A stretch of DNA of 64,000 bases from Curtobacterium sp. MCJR17_020 (GTDB taxonomy: Bacteria > Actinomycetota > Actinomycetes > Actinomycetales > Microbacteriaceae): positions 3,410,001 to 3,474,000 of the forward strand of contig NZ_CP126260.1 of assembly GCF_003234365.2 (NCBI RefSeq), given 5' to 3'. The stretch's first letter is position 1; each line of letters starts with the position of its first letter. The notes under the pieces were generated by a model. The model saw only the letters and a list, made by a program, of their open reading frames with translations, was not told the origin of the DNA and ran no database searches. The position numbers and the translations under genes were made by a program. Below, one piece after another: positions 1 through 10,531 of this stretch.

Positions 1-62
1 CGCCAGCCTGGATTCCGCATCTGTTGTTCCGTCGGCTCCCATCCTAGGAGACCGCGCGGACG

Positions 63-104
63 GACAGGAGGCGCGGCAGGATCACCTGCAGCGCGCCTCC
101 TGTC
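63..104. terminator. Hairpin element downstream of nadE (dispersed family, copy A)
   Basis: The arms gacaggaggcgcg (63-75) and cgcgcctcctgtc (92-104) are perfect reverse complements. An inner gcagg/cctgc stem continues the fold. The element sits just past the nadE stop, so it probably acts as its terminator. The same arm recurs in other intergenic spaces of this window. Confidence 0.6.
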
Positions 105-121
105 GATGGTCGCGTCAGCGC

Positions 122-949
122 CTACGCGCCCGCACGCCACCAGTCGTCGAACGGCGTCGCCGGCACCTGGCGCTTGTGCTCGGTCGCGCGGTACCGCGCC
201 TCGATCGCCTCGGCGACCTCGAGCGGCACGTCGTGCCCCTGCAGGTAGGCGTCGATCTCGGCGTAGGACAGCCCGAGGTTCGCTTCGTCGGTCTGGCCGG
301 GCGTCTCGTCGAGCAGGTCTGCAGTGGGGGCCTTCTCGTACAGGCGGGCGGGCGCCCCGAGGTGCTCGAGCAGCTGCCGCCCCTGGCTCTTCGACAGGCC
401 GGTGAGCGGCGTCAGGTCGACGCCGCCGTCGCCGTACTTCGTGAAGAAGCCGGTGACCGCCTCGGCCGCGTGGTCGGTCCCGACGACGAGCAGCCCGCGC
501 TGGCCGGCGACGGCGTACTGGGCGACCATGCGCATCCGGGCCTTGACGTTGCCCTTCACGAAGTCGCTCAGCTCGGCGCCGGAAGCAGCGGTGTCCTGCA
601 TGACACCGTCGACGCCGTGCTCGATGTTGACGGTGATGCCCGGGTCGGCTGCGATGAACTGCAGGGCGAGCTGGGCGTCGTCCTCGTCGGCCTGCACGCG
701 GTAGGGCATGCGGACGGTCGTGAACTCGGCGGGGTGCCCCTCGGCGCGGAGGGACTCGACCGCGAGCTGGGTCAGGCGCCCGGCGAGCGTGGAGTCCTGG
801 CCGCCACTGATCGCGAGCAGGAAGCCCTTCGCGCCGGTCGTGAGCAGGTAGTCACGGAGGAACCCGACACGGCGGGCGATCTCCTGCTCCGGCTCGATGG
901 TCGGCTGGACGTTGAGGTCCGCGGCGATGGCGGCTTGGAGTTCACGCAC
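122..949 (-). CDS. nadE: Ammonia-dependent NAD+ synthetase
   Basis: NadE performs the last step of NAD+ synthesis: nicotinate adenine dinucleotide is activated by ATP and amidated with ammonia, in the cytoplasm. The protein has the N-type ATP pyrophosphatase P-loop SGGQDS at residues 48-53, then the [10 protein letters not shown] and [20 protein letters not shown] segments typical of the short, glutaminase-free class. At 275 residues it has the usual length. I chose the GTG at 949 because a GATACT -10 box (956-961) lies 6 bases upstream, giving a leaderless mRNA, and because family members begin with a similar MRELQ sequence. An in-frame GTG at 970 would place the -10 box inside the gene. Confidence 0.95.
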   Translation of the reverse strand: MRELQAAIAADLNVQPTIEPEQEIARRVGFLRDYLLTTGAKGFLLAISGGQDSTLAGRLTQLAVESLRAEGHPAEFTTVRMPYRVQADEDDAQLALQFIAADPGITVNIEHGVDGVMQDTAASGAELSDFVKGNVKARMRMVAQYAVAGQRGLLVVGTDHAAEAVTGFFTKYGDGGVDLTPLTGLSKSQGRQLLEHLGAPARLYEKAPTADLLDETPGQTDEANLGLSYAEIDAYLQGHDVPLEVAEAIEARYRATEHKRQVPATPFDDWWRAGA

Positions 950-989
950 CACCCCAGTATCCCGCTGCACCCGCCGGTGTGCACGGGGT

Positions 990-1169
990 TCAGCGGGCGG
1001 GTTCTGCGTGCAGCGGCCGGATCGTGTTGTCGTGGTCGACTCCGATGGCGCAGGTGCAGACGACGCCGAGCGTCTCGGCGCTCTGCGTCAGCCGGAACCG
1101 CTCGACGTGCGGCGGGCCGACTCGACGGTCGAGCGGGTGGGTGTCGTGATCGTGCACGGTGGTCCTCAC
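990..1169 (-). CDS. Small hypothetical protein (59 aa)
   Basis: I do not recognise this family. The minus-strand reading frame ends 40 bases before nadE and has very strong G/C bias at third codon positions from the GTG at 1169 onward, weaker upstream, which supports coding and this start. The product is soluble, with a His/Asp-rich N terminus and a [20 protein letters not shown] segment holding two cysteines. No good ribosome binding site is visible. It may be cotranscribed with nadE. Confidence 0.45.
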   Translation of the reverse strand: MRTTVHDHDTHPLDRRVGPPHVERFRLTQSAETLGVVCTCAIGVDHDNTIRPLHAEPAR

Positions 1170-1530
1170 TGACTCGTGGCGGTGCGGATGTCCGGTGCGG
1201 CGGCGGCCCGAACCGCCACCGCACCGGAGGGCCCGAGGCGACCCGAACGCCGCGGCCCCGTGGAGACGCACGCCGGTACCCGCCGGCGCGCGTCGGAGTT
1301 CATGGACGCCGGCGGCGTCGCGCTCGGAGCGCAGTGCGAGTCATGGGTCCCTTTCCCGGGCGGAAGTCCGCCGCTGCTGATCCATCCCCCGGCGGTCCGA
1401 CGGGAGATCCGAACGATCCGCTGCCGGACCGAGGACGACGGGTGGTGAGGCCGTCTTCCTGTGCAAGCTACCAGCGGCACGACCCGAGGCCATACCCCCG
1501 TTCCGGGGTCGAAGTCGGATCGAGTCTTCG
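1170..1530. other. Gene-poor interval upstream of marR
   Basis: No convincing protein gene is seen here. On the minus strand a 14-codon ORF (1300-1344, product MTRTALRARRRRRP) follows a strong Shine-Dalgarno-like gggaaaggg and could be a leader peptide for the small gene at 990-1169. This is speculative. The upstream sequence to 1500 is rich in short dyads but matches no riboswitch class I know. Confidence 0.25.
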
Positions 1531-1559
1531 TTGACAGTTAGATATCAAACAGTTAGAGT
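1531..1559 (+). promoter_or_regulatory. marR promoter with probable autoregulatory operator
   Basis: TTGACA (1531-1536) and TAGAGT (1554-1559) are separated by 17 bases, and the predicted start falls on the ATG at 1567. Between the boxes lies the near-palindrome ttagatatcaaa (1538-1549), and CAGTTAGA is directly repeated at 1535 and 1550. This is a typical MarR operator position, so autorepression is likely. Confidence 0.6.
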
Positions 1560-1566
1560 TCTGATC

Positions 1567-2004
1567 ATGCAGGCACCGGACCTCACCACTCCGCTCGAAC
1601 TCATGCGGTGGATCGGATGGGCACAGCGCAAGGCGGCCGACGAGTGGGTCCGTGATCGGGACCTCACCCGCGAGCAGAGCTTCGTGCTCGGGTACCTGCA
1701 GCAGAACCCAGGAGCGATCCAACGCGACATCGCCGAGATCACCCGGACCAGCGCGGCCAGCGTCTCGAGTCTCCTGCAGGGCCTCGAGCGGCGCGGCCTC
1801 GTCGAACGACGCCCCGACGCCACGAACGGACGGACGAAGACCGTGCACGCCACCCCGGCGGGCATCGACCTCATCGCCGGCTTCACCGACGCGATGGTCG
1901 CCCTCGACGACACCCTGCTCGCACCACTCGACACGGACGAACGCGCCACCCTGCGGCGCCTGCTGCAGAAGGTGACCGCGGAACTCGCACCGCCGACGCG
2001 GTAG
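1567..2004 (+). CDS. MarR-family transcriptional regulator
   Basis: This is a 145-residue winged-helix regulator. The DNA-recognition segment is AEITRTSAASVSSLLQGLERRGLVERRPD, followed by the wing TNGRTKTVHATPAG and a C-terminal dimerisation helix. The ATG at 1567 fits a leaderless transcript from the promoter directly upstream. The MATE exporter 118 bp downstream is the probable target, so the pair is likely a ligand-induced drug-efflux switch. The ligand cannot be told from sequence. Confidence 0.9.
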   Translation: MQAPDLTTPLELMRWIGWAQRKAADEWVRDRDLTREQSFVLGYLQQNPGAIQRDIAEITRTSAASVSSLLQGLERRGLVERRPDATNGRTKTVHATPAGIDLIAGFTDAMVALDDTLLAPLDTDERATLRRLLQKVTAELAPPTR

Positions 2005-2059
2005 CACCGCCCCGGCACCGACGTCACCGGCGCGCTCGACGCGCCCCGGGCCTCCCCCG

Positions 2060-2070
2060 CCCCCCCCCCC
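2060..2070 (+). repeat. C11 homopolymer between marR and MATE gene
   Basis: Eleven consecutive C residues lie 52 bp before the MATE start codon. Homopolymers of this length are slippage-prone and could alter promoter or leader spacing. Whether they do so here is unknown. Confidence 0.7.
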
Positions 2071-2122
2071 GCACGCGACGGCATCCCGTCGCGCCCTCAG
2101 CCCTGCCCACGAGGAGGCAGTC

Positions 2123-3559
2123 ATGACCACCACCACCCCCGAGAACACCGCCGCGGCCACCAACCGCTGGTACCTCTCCGCCGCCCCGATCGCCCGGGCC
2201 CTCGTGCACCTGTGTGTGCCGATGGCCGCTGCGATGGTCGTCAGCGCCCTGTACAACGTCATTAACGCCGGCTTCATCGGCTCGCAGCACGACACCTCGC
2301 TGCTCGCCGCGATCACCTTCGGCACCCCGCTGCTCGGCATCGTGATGGCCGTCGGCGGTGTGTTCGGCGGCGGTGGCAGCGCTCTGATGTCCCGCCTGCT
2401 CGGCGCCTCGGAGCACGACCCCGCCAAAGCGCGGGACATCAAGCACGTCGCCTCGTTCGCGCTGTGGGGAGCCGTCGTCACCGGCGCCGTCCTCGCCGTC
2501 GTCGGGCTCGTGTTCCTGCGCCCCCTCGTCGCCGTGCTCGGTGCCGACGCAGCAGCAGTCCCCGCCACGAGCGAGTACGTCGCCGTGATGCTCGCGTTCG
2601 TCCCGGTGCTCGCCTCGTCGTTCGCCCTCGAGCAGATCGTCCGCTCCGAGGGTGCCGCACGCCAGGCGATGATCGGCCTGGTCCTGTCGACGATCGGGAA
2701 CCTGGTGTTCGACGTGCTCTTCATCCTCGTGCTGCACTGGGGGGTCGGCGGTGCAGCACTGGCCGTCGGACTCGCGAACGTCGTGTCGATCGCCTACTGG
2801 GTGACCTGGCTGCAGCGGAACAGCGAGAACGTCAGCTTCGCGCCGAAGTGGTTCACGCTCCGTGCCGACATCCTGAAGCCCGTCTTCGGCATCGGCGTCG
2901 GCGAACTGCTGCAGTCCGCCTTCCTGATCGTCACGACGCTCGTGCTCAACAACCTCGCTGCCGCATACGGCGACGACCCGCTCGCCGCCATGGGCGTCGC
3001 GGTCCGCATCGCGCAGGTGCCGGAGTTCCTGGTGATGGGCGTCACGATCGGCGTGCTGCCGCTGCTCGCCTACGCGTTCGGCAAGGGCGACGCCGCACGC
3101 CTCCGGGCCGCCCTGCGCGGAGCCGCCTTCACGGTCGGCGCGATCGTCCTCGTGTTCTCCGGCGCGGTCTTCACCTTCCGCGAGCAGGTGTTCACGATCT
3201 TCTCCGGCGACCACTCGGTCCTCGCGATCGGCCTGACGATCCTGACGGCGCAGCTCGTCGCCGCCATCGTGAACGGGTTCACGGGATTGCTCACCTCGCT
3301 GTTCCAGGCGACCGGCATGGTGCTGCCCGCGATGGTGCTGTCGCTGGCGCAGGGCGTGCTGTTCATCCCGATCGTCATCGTCGGCAACCTGTGGTTCGGA
3401 CTCGCCGGGATCATCTGGGCGCTGACCGTCACCGAGGTCATCGTGTTCGTCGCTGCGGTGGTGCTGTGGCTGGCCTCGCGCGGGAAGATCGCGCGCGGCC
3501 TGGCCGCCGGCAGCGAGGAGCGGGCGGACGCCGCGCTCGAGGAGGCGCCCGCCGCGTGA
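2123..3559 (+). CDS. MATE-family multidrug efflux transporter
   Basis: The 478-residue polytopic membrane protein has the two-lobed, twelve-helix MATE pattern: hydrophobic helices begin near LVHLCVPMAAAMVVSALYNV, and the second lobe begins near residue 250 (GVGELLQSAFLIVTTLVLNN). MATE proteins export cationic or aromatic compounds in exchange for Na+ or H+. A good ribosome binding site (gaggaggcag) precedes the ATG. It lies just downstream of the MarR regulator, which probably controls it. It is most similar in style to the NorM/DinF-related proteins common in actinobacteria; the substrate is unknown. Confidence 0.92.
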   Translation: MTTTTPENTAAATNRWYLSAAPIARALVHLCVPMAAAMVVSALYNVINAGFIGSQHDTSLLAAITFGTPLLGIVMAVGGVFGGGGSALMSRLLGASEHDPAKARDIKHVASFALWGAVVTGAVLAVVGLVFLRPLVAVLGADAAAVPATSEYVAVMLAFVPVLASSFALEQIVRSEGAARQAMIGLVLSTIGNLVFDVLFILVLHWGVGGAALAVGLANVVSIAYWVTWLQRNSENVSFAPKWFTLRADILKPVFGIGVGELLQSAFLIVTTLVLNNLAAAYGDDPLAAMGVAVRIAQVPEFLVMGVTIGVLPLLAYAFGKGDAARLRAALRGAAFTVGAIVLVFSGAVFTFREQVFTIFSGDHSVLAIGLTILTAQLVAAIVNGFTGLLTSLFQATGMVLPAMVLSLAQGVLFIPIVIVGNLWFGLAGIIWALTVTEVIVFVAAVVLWLASRGKIARGLAAGSEERADAALEEAPAA

Positions 3560-3591
3560 CGCGGTGCTCTTGGCACGCGCTCGTGCGCATG

Positions 3592-3642
3592 GTGAGCAGA
3601 AGAGGTCGGGTCCCGTTCCAGGACCCGACCTCTTCTGCTCAC
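3592..3642. terminator. 22-bp perfect stem, terminator of the MATE gene
   Basis: Arms at 3592-3613 and 3621-3642 pair perfectly over 22 bp with a 7-base loop. The outer sequence gtgagcagaagagg returns in degraded form in the next hairpin (3744-3794), so this is also a repeat element. Confidence 0.75.
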
Positions 3643-3670
3643 GAAGCGGGGGTGAACGCGGCCGGCGTCG

Positions 3671-3710
3671 GACGGGAGGCCCGTGGCGGCCGGGTGACGG
3701 GCCTCCCGTC
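3671..3710. repeat. Dispersed hairpin family, copy B
   Basis: gacgggaggcccgt (3671-3684) pairs with acgggcctcccgtc (3697-3710). It has the same arm as the copies at 63, 5597 and 41486. It lies between convergent genes. Confidence 0.65.
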
Positions 3711-3743
3711 CGGTGCGTGGCCGGGTTGCAGGCGCGGCGCATG

Positions 3744-3794
3744 GTGCGCAGGAAAGGTCGAGTGGCGCTCGGCCACCTGACCGTTCCTGCTCAC
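3744..3794. repeat. Degenerate second copy of the GTGAGCAG hairpin
   Basis: gtgcgcaggaaaggtcg (3744-3760) and its imperfect complement ending ttcctgctcac (3794) mirror the hairpin at 3592-3642. Both copies are flanked by the same bases (gcatg on the left, gaag on the right). It lies just past the CopC-like gene stop and may terminate it. Confidence 0.55.
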
Positions 3795-3825
3795 GAAGTG
3801 CGCGGAGGGCGCTCGGTGCGGCGCG

Positions 3826-4440
3826 CTACGCGCGGCCTCGGCCGCCGCCGCCGCGGCGCAGGAGGAGCACGACGACGGCCCCGGCGGCGAGCACCGTGCC
3901 GGCGCCGAGCGCGACCCAGACACCCGGGGCGATGCCGGGCGCCGAGTCGGGCGCGCCATCGGATGCCCCGGTGGCCGTCGCGGTCGACGTCGGAGTGGGG
4001 GCGACGGGGTCCGACGTCGGCACCGTCGTCGCCGGAGTCGTCGCGGACGGTGTCGTGACCGCGGCGCGGTACTCGAACCCGTACGTGCCGTCGATCGGGT
4101 GCCCGTCCGGCGACACGTACCGCCAGAGCACCGTGTACGCGCCGTTCTCGAGGTCGACGGCCTTGCCCATCGTCATGCCGGAGACGGTCACCTCGCCCGC
4201 CGACACATCGGTGCCGTCGGCGTCGGTGACCTGGATCCGCAGTCCCGCGTCGAGACCCGCGAGCGGAGCCTCGCTGAACGTCAGGTCGACCCGGTCGAGC
4301 GGCTCGGTGACGACCGCGCCGTCAGCGGGCGAGCTGCCGGTGAGGGCCGAGTGCGCCGAGGCCGGTTGGACCCCGATGAGCGCCAGGAGCCCTCCGACGA
4401 CGATCGCGAGGGAAGCTGCCGTCGTTCGTCCTGTCCGCAT
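3826..4440 (-). CDS. CopC-domain secreted, membrane-anchored protein
   Basis: The protein has 204 residues: a signal peptide (residues 1 to about 29, ending QPASA-H), a CopC/YcnJ beta-sandwich (about 30-130, with SSPADGAVV, LTFSEAP and SPDGHPIDGTYGF), a Pro/Thr/Ser-rich linker, and one C-terminal membrane helix (about 176-195) with a basic tail. Mature CopC proteins often bind Cu(II) through the N-terminal histidine, and the predicted mature N terminus here is His. The outer-face domain probably binds copper. No CopD permease is adjacent, so the exact role in copper handling is inferred. Confidence 0.85.
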   Translation of the reverse strand: MRTGRTTAASLAIVVGGLLALIGVQPASAHSALTGSSPADGAVVTEPLDRVDLTFSEAPLAGLDAGLRIQVTDADGTDVSAGEVTVSGMTMGKAVDLENGAYTVLWRYVSPDGHPIDGTYGFEYRAAVTTPSATTPATTVPTSDPVAPTPTSTATATGASDGAPDSAPGIAPGVWVALGAGTVLAAGAVVVLLLRRGGGGRGRA

Positions 4441-4481
4441 GCACAGACTCTACAAGCCGTAGAGCAGCGGAGCGGAACGGA

Positions 4482-4649
4482 TCAGATCTGCTCGCCGAGG
4501 AAGTCGGCGTAGGACGGCTCGCGCCGGGCGTCGCCCGTGCTGGTGGACGCGTGGCCCGTTCCTTCGAGGCGCTCGGCCACGAGGGCTTCGAGGTCCTCCG
4601 GCGACCGGAGACCGTGACGGTGCCAGTCGTGCTGCATTCTGGCGGCCAT
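4482..4649 (-). CDS. Small hypothetical protein (55 aa)
   Basis: This family is unrecognised. From the ATG at 4649, preceded by gaaggg, the frame encodes a soluble 55-residue protein with a helical SPEDLEALVAERLEG segment and the acidic end YADFLGEQI. It stands alone between the CopC-like gene and a divergent hydrolase. Codon bias fits coding. Confidence 0.55.
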   Translation of the reverse strand: MAARMQHDWHRHGLRSPEDLEALVAERLEGTGHASTSTGDARREPSYADFLGEQI

Positions 4650-4864
4650 GATGACCAGCCCTTCGTCGAGATGATGCGCATCTCGGATTCGTCCGGATCG
4701 ACCCGCTGTGCCAGACCCCACAAGCGTGTGGGGAGCATCGTGACGACGGGTCCCTGATGACCGATCCAGTTCCTCCACGGTAGGGGTTCCGTCCGATGTC
4801 GTCGAGTCCGATGCGCTTCTCGGCCGACCGCACGCCGCCGGCCGGTCGGCCGTACCGTCGACGC

Positions 4865-5578
<714 letters not shown>

Positions 5579-5596
5579 GTCGGCGGCAGGACGACG

Positions 5597-5636
5597 GACG
5601 GGAGGCGCGATGCCAGCTGGCACCGCGCCTCCCGTC
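5597..5636. terminator. Dispersed hairpin family, copy C, between convergent genes
   Basis: gacgggaggcgcg (5597-5609) and cgcgcctcccgtc (5624-5636) enclose the perfect palindrome tgccagctggca (5611-5622). Nearly all 40 bases can pair. It separates the hydrolase from convergent argG and probably terminates both. Confidence 0.7.
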
Positions 5637-5699
5637 AGGCTCTTTGCGCGTCTACGGCGCGTGACCGGCCGCGTGGTACCGGTCCCGTGGCGCCGCTCT

Positions 5700-7401
<1,702 letters not shown>

Positions 7402-7414
7402 TGGCCCGTCCACT

Positions 7415-8518
7415 CTAGCGGCGGAACGGCTCCAGGAAGGTCGTGAGCTCGTCGACGTACAGCGCCGGTTGCTCGAACGGCGCGAAGTGCCCACCGCGCG
7501 GCATCATCCGGTACGACACCAGGTTCGTCGTCCGCTCGAGCCACGCCCGCGGCGGCTCCACCAGGTCGCCGGGGAACAGCGAGAAGCCGGACGGCACCTC
7601 GACCCGCCGGGCCGACTGCTCCGGCGGGATCGCGGCGTTCGCGTGGTACATCCGCATCGCGGAACCGATCGTGCCGGTGGCCCAGTACTCGGTCAGGAGC
7701 GCGAGCACCTCGTCCTGCGTGTAGACGGACCAGAGGTCGCCGTCGCAGTCGCTCCACGACCGCAGCTTCTCCACGATCCACGCGGCGAGCCCGGCGGGTG
7801 AGTCGTTCAGGCCGACCGCGGCGGTCTGCGGCTTGGTGCGGTGCATCATCGCGTAGGCACCCTCGGCGTCGCGCCACCGGGCGGTCGCCGCGACGAACCC
7901 GCGTTCCTCCGGCGCCAACGTGTCGAGGTCGATGCCGGGCCAGGCGAGCCCGCCGTCGATGCGGTGCACGGCGACGACCCGGTCGGCGTGGTCGAGCGCG
8001 AGGTACCGGGCGACGTGCGTGCCGATGTCCCCGCCGGCAACCGCGAAGCGTTCGTAACCCAACTCCGTCATCAGTTGGGCCCACATGCCGGCGACCGCGC
8101 GGGCGTCGATCGGCTGCGGCGGGGCTTCGGAGAACCCGTACCCGGGCATGTCCGGCACGATCACGTCGAACCCGGCCTCGACGAGCATCGGCAGGACCTT
8201 GCGGTACCGCCACCCGGAGTCCGGCCAGCCGTGGGCGAGCAGGAGCGGCAGCGCATCCTCGGCGTCGGCCCGGGCGTGCAGCACGTGGATCCCGGTGCCG
8301 TCGATCGTCAGCCGTCGGCTCGGCAGTGCGGCGAGCTGTGCTCGGTGCGCGTCGAAGTCGAAGCCGTCGGCCCAGTACTCGATGAGGGACCGGAGCTCGT
8401 CGACGTCCGCGCCGAGGGACCAGCCAGTGCCGGCGGGTGCGTCCGGCCAGCGCGTGGCCCGCAGTCGCGCGCGGAGGTCCTCGATGGTCGCGTCGTCGAT
8501 CTGCGGTGTCTCACCCAT
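7415..8518 (-). CDS. Epoxide hydrolase (EHN family)
   Basis: The protein has 367 residues: the N-terminal epoxide-hydrolase domain (about 1-105, with the characteristic ARLRATRWPD), then an alpha/beta-hydrolase fold. The oxyanion motif is HGWPDS, the nucleophile Asp164 is in GGDIGTH, and the catalytic His is in GGHFAPFEQP. Two tyrosines in the lid (YTQDE, MYHAN) may activate the epoxide. The enzyme hydrolyses epoxides to diols in the cytoplasm, and in bacteria is usually linked to detoxification or xenobiotic use. The ATG at 8518 was chosen because the N-terminal domain starts there. Confidence 0.9.
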   Translation of the reverse strand: MGETPQIDDATIEDLRARLRATRWPDAPAGTGWSLGADVDELRSLIEYWADGFDFDAHRAQLAALPSRRLTIDGTGIHVLHARADAEDALPLLLAHGWPDSGWRYRKVLPMLVEAGFDVIVPDMPGYGFSEAPPQPIDARAVAGMWAQLMTELGYERFAVAGGDIGTHVARYLALDHADRVVAVHRIDGGLAWPGIDLDTLAPEERGFVAATARWRDAEGAYAMMHRTKPQTAAVGLNDSPAGLAAWIVEKLRSWSDCDGDLWSVYTQDEVLALLTEYWATGTIGSAMRMYHANAAIPPEQSARRVEVPSGFSLFPGDLVEPPRAWLERTTNLVSYRMMPRGGHFAPFEQPALYVDELTTFLEPFRR

Positions 8519-8580
8519 GTCCGCGACGCTACTCAGCGGGACCGACACGTGGACGGCTGGCACTGACGCCCGACCCCGCG

Positions 8581-9255
8581 TCAGCAGCAGTCGCAGGCGT
8601 CGGCTGCACGCTCGCCGGTCAGGGCAGCGACCGGCTGCTTGCACGCGTCGCCGCGCCAGGCCTCGAGCCCCTCGCGCACCGCGAACACGACGACGACCAA
8701 GCCGGCCACCGGATCAGCCCACGACCACCCGAACAGCGTGTTCAGGAGCAGACCGATCAACACCGCGGCGGACAGGTAGCTGCACACCAGGGTCTGCTTC
8801 GAGTCCGCGATCGCCGACGCCGAACCGAGCTCCTTGCCGGTCCGCCGTTCGACCAGGCTGAGGAACGGCATCACGGCCAGGCTGACCGCCGCCAGCACGA
8901 TCCCGACGGTGCTGTGCTCCGGCTCGCGCACCCCGGTCAGGGTCAGCACCGCATCGCCGCTGACGTACAGCGCCAACCCGAAGAAGGAGACCGCGATGAC
9001 CTTGAGCGCGACGCGTTCCCGCGCTTCGGGGTCCGGCCCCGCGAACTGCCACGCGACCGCCGCGGCGGACAGGACCTCGACGACGGAGTCGAGTCCGAAG
9101 CCGATGAGCGCTGTCGACGATGCCACCGAACCGGCTGCGATCGCGATGACCGCCTCGATGACGTTGTAGGTGATCGTCGCGGCGACGATCCAGCGGATCC
9201 GTCGCTGCAGCACCCGTCGGCGATCGGGCACGACCGCAGCCGTCACCCCGGTCAT
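8581..9255 (-). CDS. Cation efflux (CDF-like) membrane transporter
   Basis: The 224-residue protein has about six membrane helices and the motifs of small CDF-related exporters: GFGLDSVVEVLSAA in helix 2 and ADSKQTLVCSYLSA in helix 5, both with metal-site aspartates. The C terminus ends in the cysteine cluster ACDCC, suggesting soft-metal binding. It overlaps the upstream cmtR-like gene by 3 bp, so the two are cotranscribed and the exported ion is probably Cd(II), Pb(II) or Zn(II). Confidence 0.85.
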   Translation of the reverse strand: MTGVTAAVVPDRRRVLQRRIRWIVAATITYNVIEAVIAIAAGSVASSTALIGFGLDSVVEVLSAAAVAWQFAGPDPEARERVALKVIAVSFFGLALYVSGDAVLTLTGVREPEHSTVGIVLAAVSLAVMPFLSLVERRTGKELGSASAIADSKQTLVCSYLSAAVLIGLLLNTLFGWSWADPVAGLVVVVFAVREGLEAWRGDACKQPVAALTGERAADACDCC

Positions 9256-9605
9256 GCGCCGGGCCCGCAGCAGAGCGGGACGTCGCAGTCCTCGTCGGTG
9301 CACGCTTCGCCGTCGTCGACGGCGAGCACGACCTCGAGGAGCGAGCGGATCGCGGCCCCGAGGTGCGGGTCGGCGATCTCGTACCGGGTGGACCGCCCCT
9401 CGGGCACGGCGACGACGATCCCGCATCCGCGCAGGCAGGCGAGGTGGTTCGAGACGTTCGAGCGGGTGAGCCCCAGGTCGGTCGCGAGCCGGCCCGGGTG
9501 GACCGGCGCCTCGAGCATCTCGAGCAGGATCAGGGATCGTGTCCGGTCCGCCATCGCCCGGCCGAGCCGGTGCATGACGTCGAGCCGCGGTGCAGTGGTC
9601 AGCAT
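9252..9605 (-). CDS. cmtR: CmtR-type ArsR-family Cd(II)/Pb(II) sensor repressor
   Basis: This 117-residue winged-helix repressor matches M. tuberculosis CmtR closely in the recognition region (LTRSNVSNHLACLRGCG). Its cysteines fall on the known CmtR ligands: Cys57, Cys61 and Cys102. Metal binding releases DNA in that family. It also has an extra C-terminal cluster with Cys107, Cys112 and Cys113. The start at 9605 is leaderless, with -10 TATGGT six bases upstream. It is the first gene of a two-gene unit with the exporter; in M. tuberculosis the partner is a P-type ATPase instead. Confidence 0.92.
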   Translation of the reverse strand: MLTTAPRLDVMHRLGRAMADRTRSLILLEMLEAPVHPGRLATDLGLTRSNVSNHLACLRGCGIVVAVPEGRSTRYEIADPHLGAAIRSLLEVVLAVDDGEACTDEDCDVPLCCGPGA

Positions 9606-9606
9606 G

Positions 9607-9622
9607 CGCTGACCATACAGCG
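9607..9622 (-). promoter_or_regulatory. cmtR operator overlapping its -10 box
   Basis: The inverted repeat CGCTG (9607-9611)/CAGCG (9618-9622) has a 6-base spacer, and that spacer is exactly the -10 box accata (TATGGT on the minus strand). Repressor binding would cover the promoter. A further cgctga half-site follows at 9625. Confidence 0.6.
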
Positions 9623-9650
9623 TCCGCTGACGTGTTGCGAGCGGACGGCG

Positions 9651-9688
9651 GACAGGAGGCCCGTGGCGGCCCCGCCACCCCTCCCTCG
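9651..9688. repeat. Degenerate copy of the dispersed hairpin family
   Basis: gacaggaggcccgtggcgg begins at 9651 and is followed by a short gtggcgg/ccgccac stem; the distal arm has decayed. It lies upstream of cmtR and downstream of the HNH gene. Confidence 0.45.
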
Positions 9689-9752
9689 CAAGCTCGGTCG
9701 GCGCGGCCCGCGTGACGCTTCGCGCCACCGCTGAGCGTGCCGCGCCCGTCCG

Positions 9753-10247
9753 CTACGCGGCGACCAGGTACTCGTCCCACTCCGCCTGCGGACGCTCGAT
9801 TCCGCGCACGACCCACGACGACCCGTGTGGGATCTTCGGACGGAAGCGCAGCCGCCACCCCATCTCCTGCGGGGTGCGGTCACCCTTCTCGTTGTTGCAG
9901 GCCAGGCAGCAGGCCACGAGGTTCTCCCACGAGTCCTGCCCACCGCGCGACTTCGGCTGCACGTGGTCGATGGTCGTCGCGTGCCGGTCGCAGTACGCGC
10001 ACCGGTTGGCGTCACGGCGCAGGACTCCGCGGCGCGACACCGGCACGAGTCTCGAGTGCGGGATGCGCACGTACCGGGTGAGGATGATGACGGACGGCCG
10101 ATCGAAGCTCGAGGTCGACCCGGTCACCGGGTGTTCGAGGTCGGCCGCGACGACGGAGGCCTTCTGGTTCATGACCAGCACGAGGGCTCGTCGGAACGAG
10201 ATCACCGCGAGGGGCTCGTAACCGGCGTTGAGGACGAGAGTGCGCAT
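9753..10247 (-). CDS. HNH endonuclease-domain protein
   Basis: The 164-residue protein starts MRTLVLNAGYEPLAVISFRR. The zinc-bound HNH core runs CAYCDRHATTIDHVQPKSRGG to ENLVACCLACNNEKG, with two CxxC pairs, the catalytic His in DHV and the Asn of ENLV. This single-copy family is very conserved in actinobacteria and is not linked to a phage or intron here; its physiological substrate is unknown. The ATG at 10247 has the Shine-Dalgarno ggaaggg. Confidence 0.9.
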   Translation of the reverse strand: MRTLVLNAGYEPLAVISFRRALVLVMNQKASVVAADLEHPVTGSTSSFDRPSVIILTRYVRIPHSRLVPVSRRGVLRRDANRCAYCDRHATTIDHVQPKSRGGQDSWENLVACCLACNNEKGDRTPQEMGWRLRFRPKIPHGSSWVVRGIERPQAEWDEYLVAA

Positions 10248-10337
10248 TGGTTCCCTTCCGACGTGCCTGGACGGCTTCCAGGCGCTGCGGGTGCGTCGGA
10301 CCGGGGTCCTTCGCAGGTGACCGTCGCTCGCGCACAC

Positions 10338-10531
10338 GTCCCCTGAACCACGAAGAGCACCACCCGGATGGGCAGTGCTCTGGTCATGCAGGGGCGTGCT
10401 CGTGCACGCAGGCGGTGGTCGACCGTATGTCGATGCGCGCGCGCCGACCCATGGTGCGGGTCGTGCGGAACAACGACATGGGGTCTCCCTGCTCGGGGCC
10501 TTGCGGACCGGTGCAGCGTCAGGCTACGTCA
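10338..10531. other. Intergenic interval upstream of the HNH gene
   Basis: No gene is supported here. The interval holds the HNH leader and a short agagcac/gtgctct hairpin (10354-10381). Confidence 0.4.
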
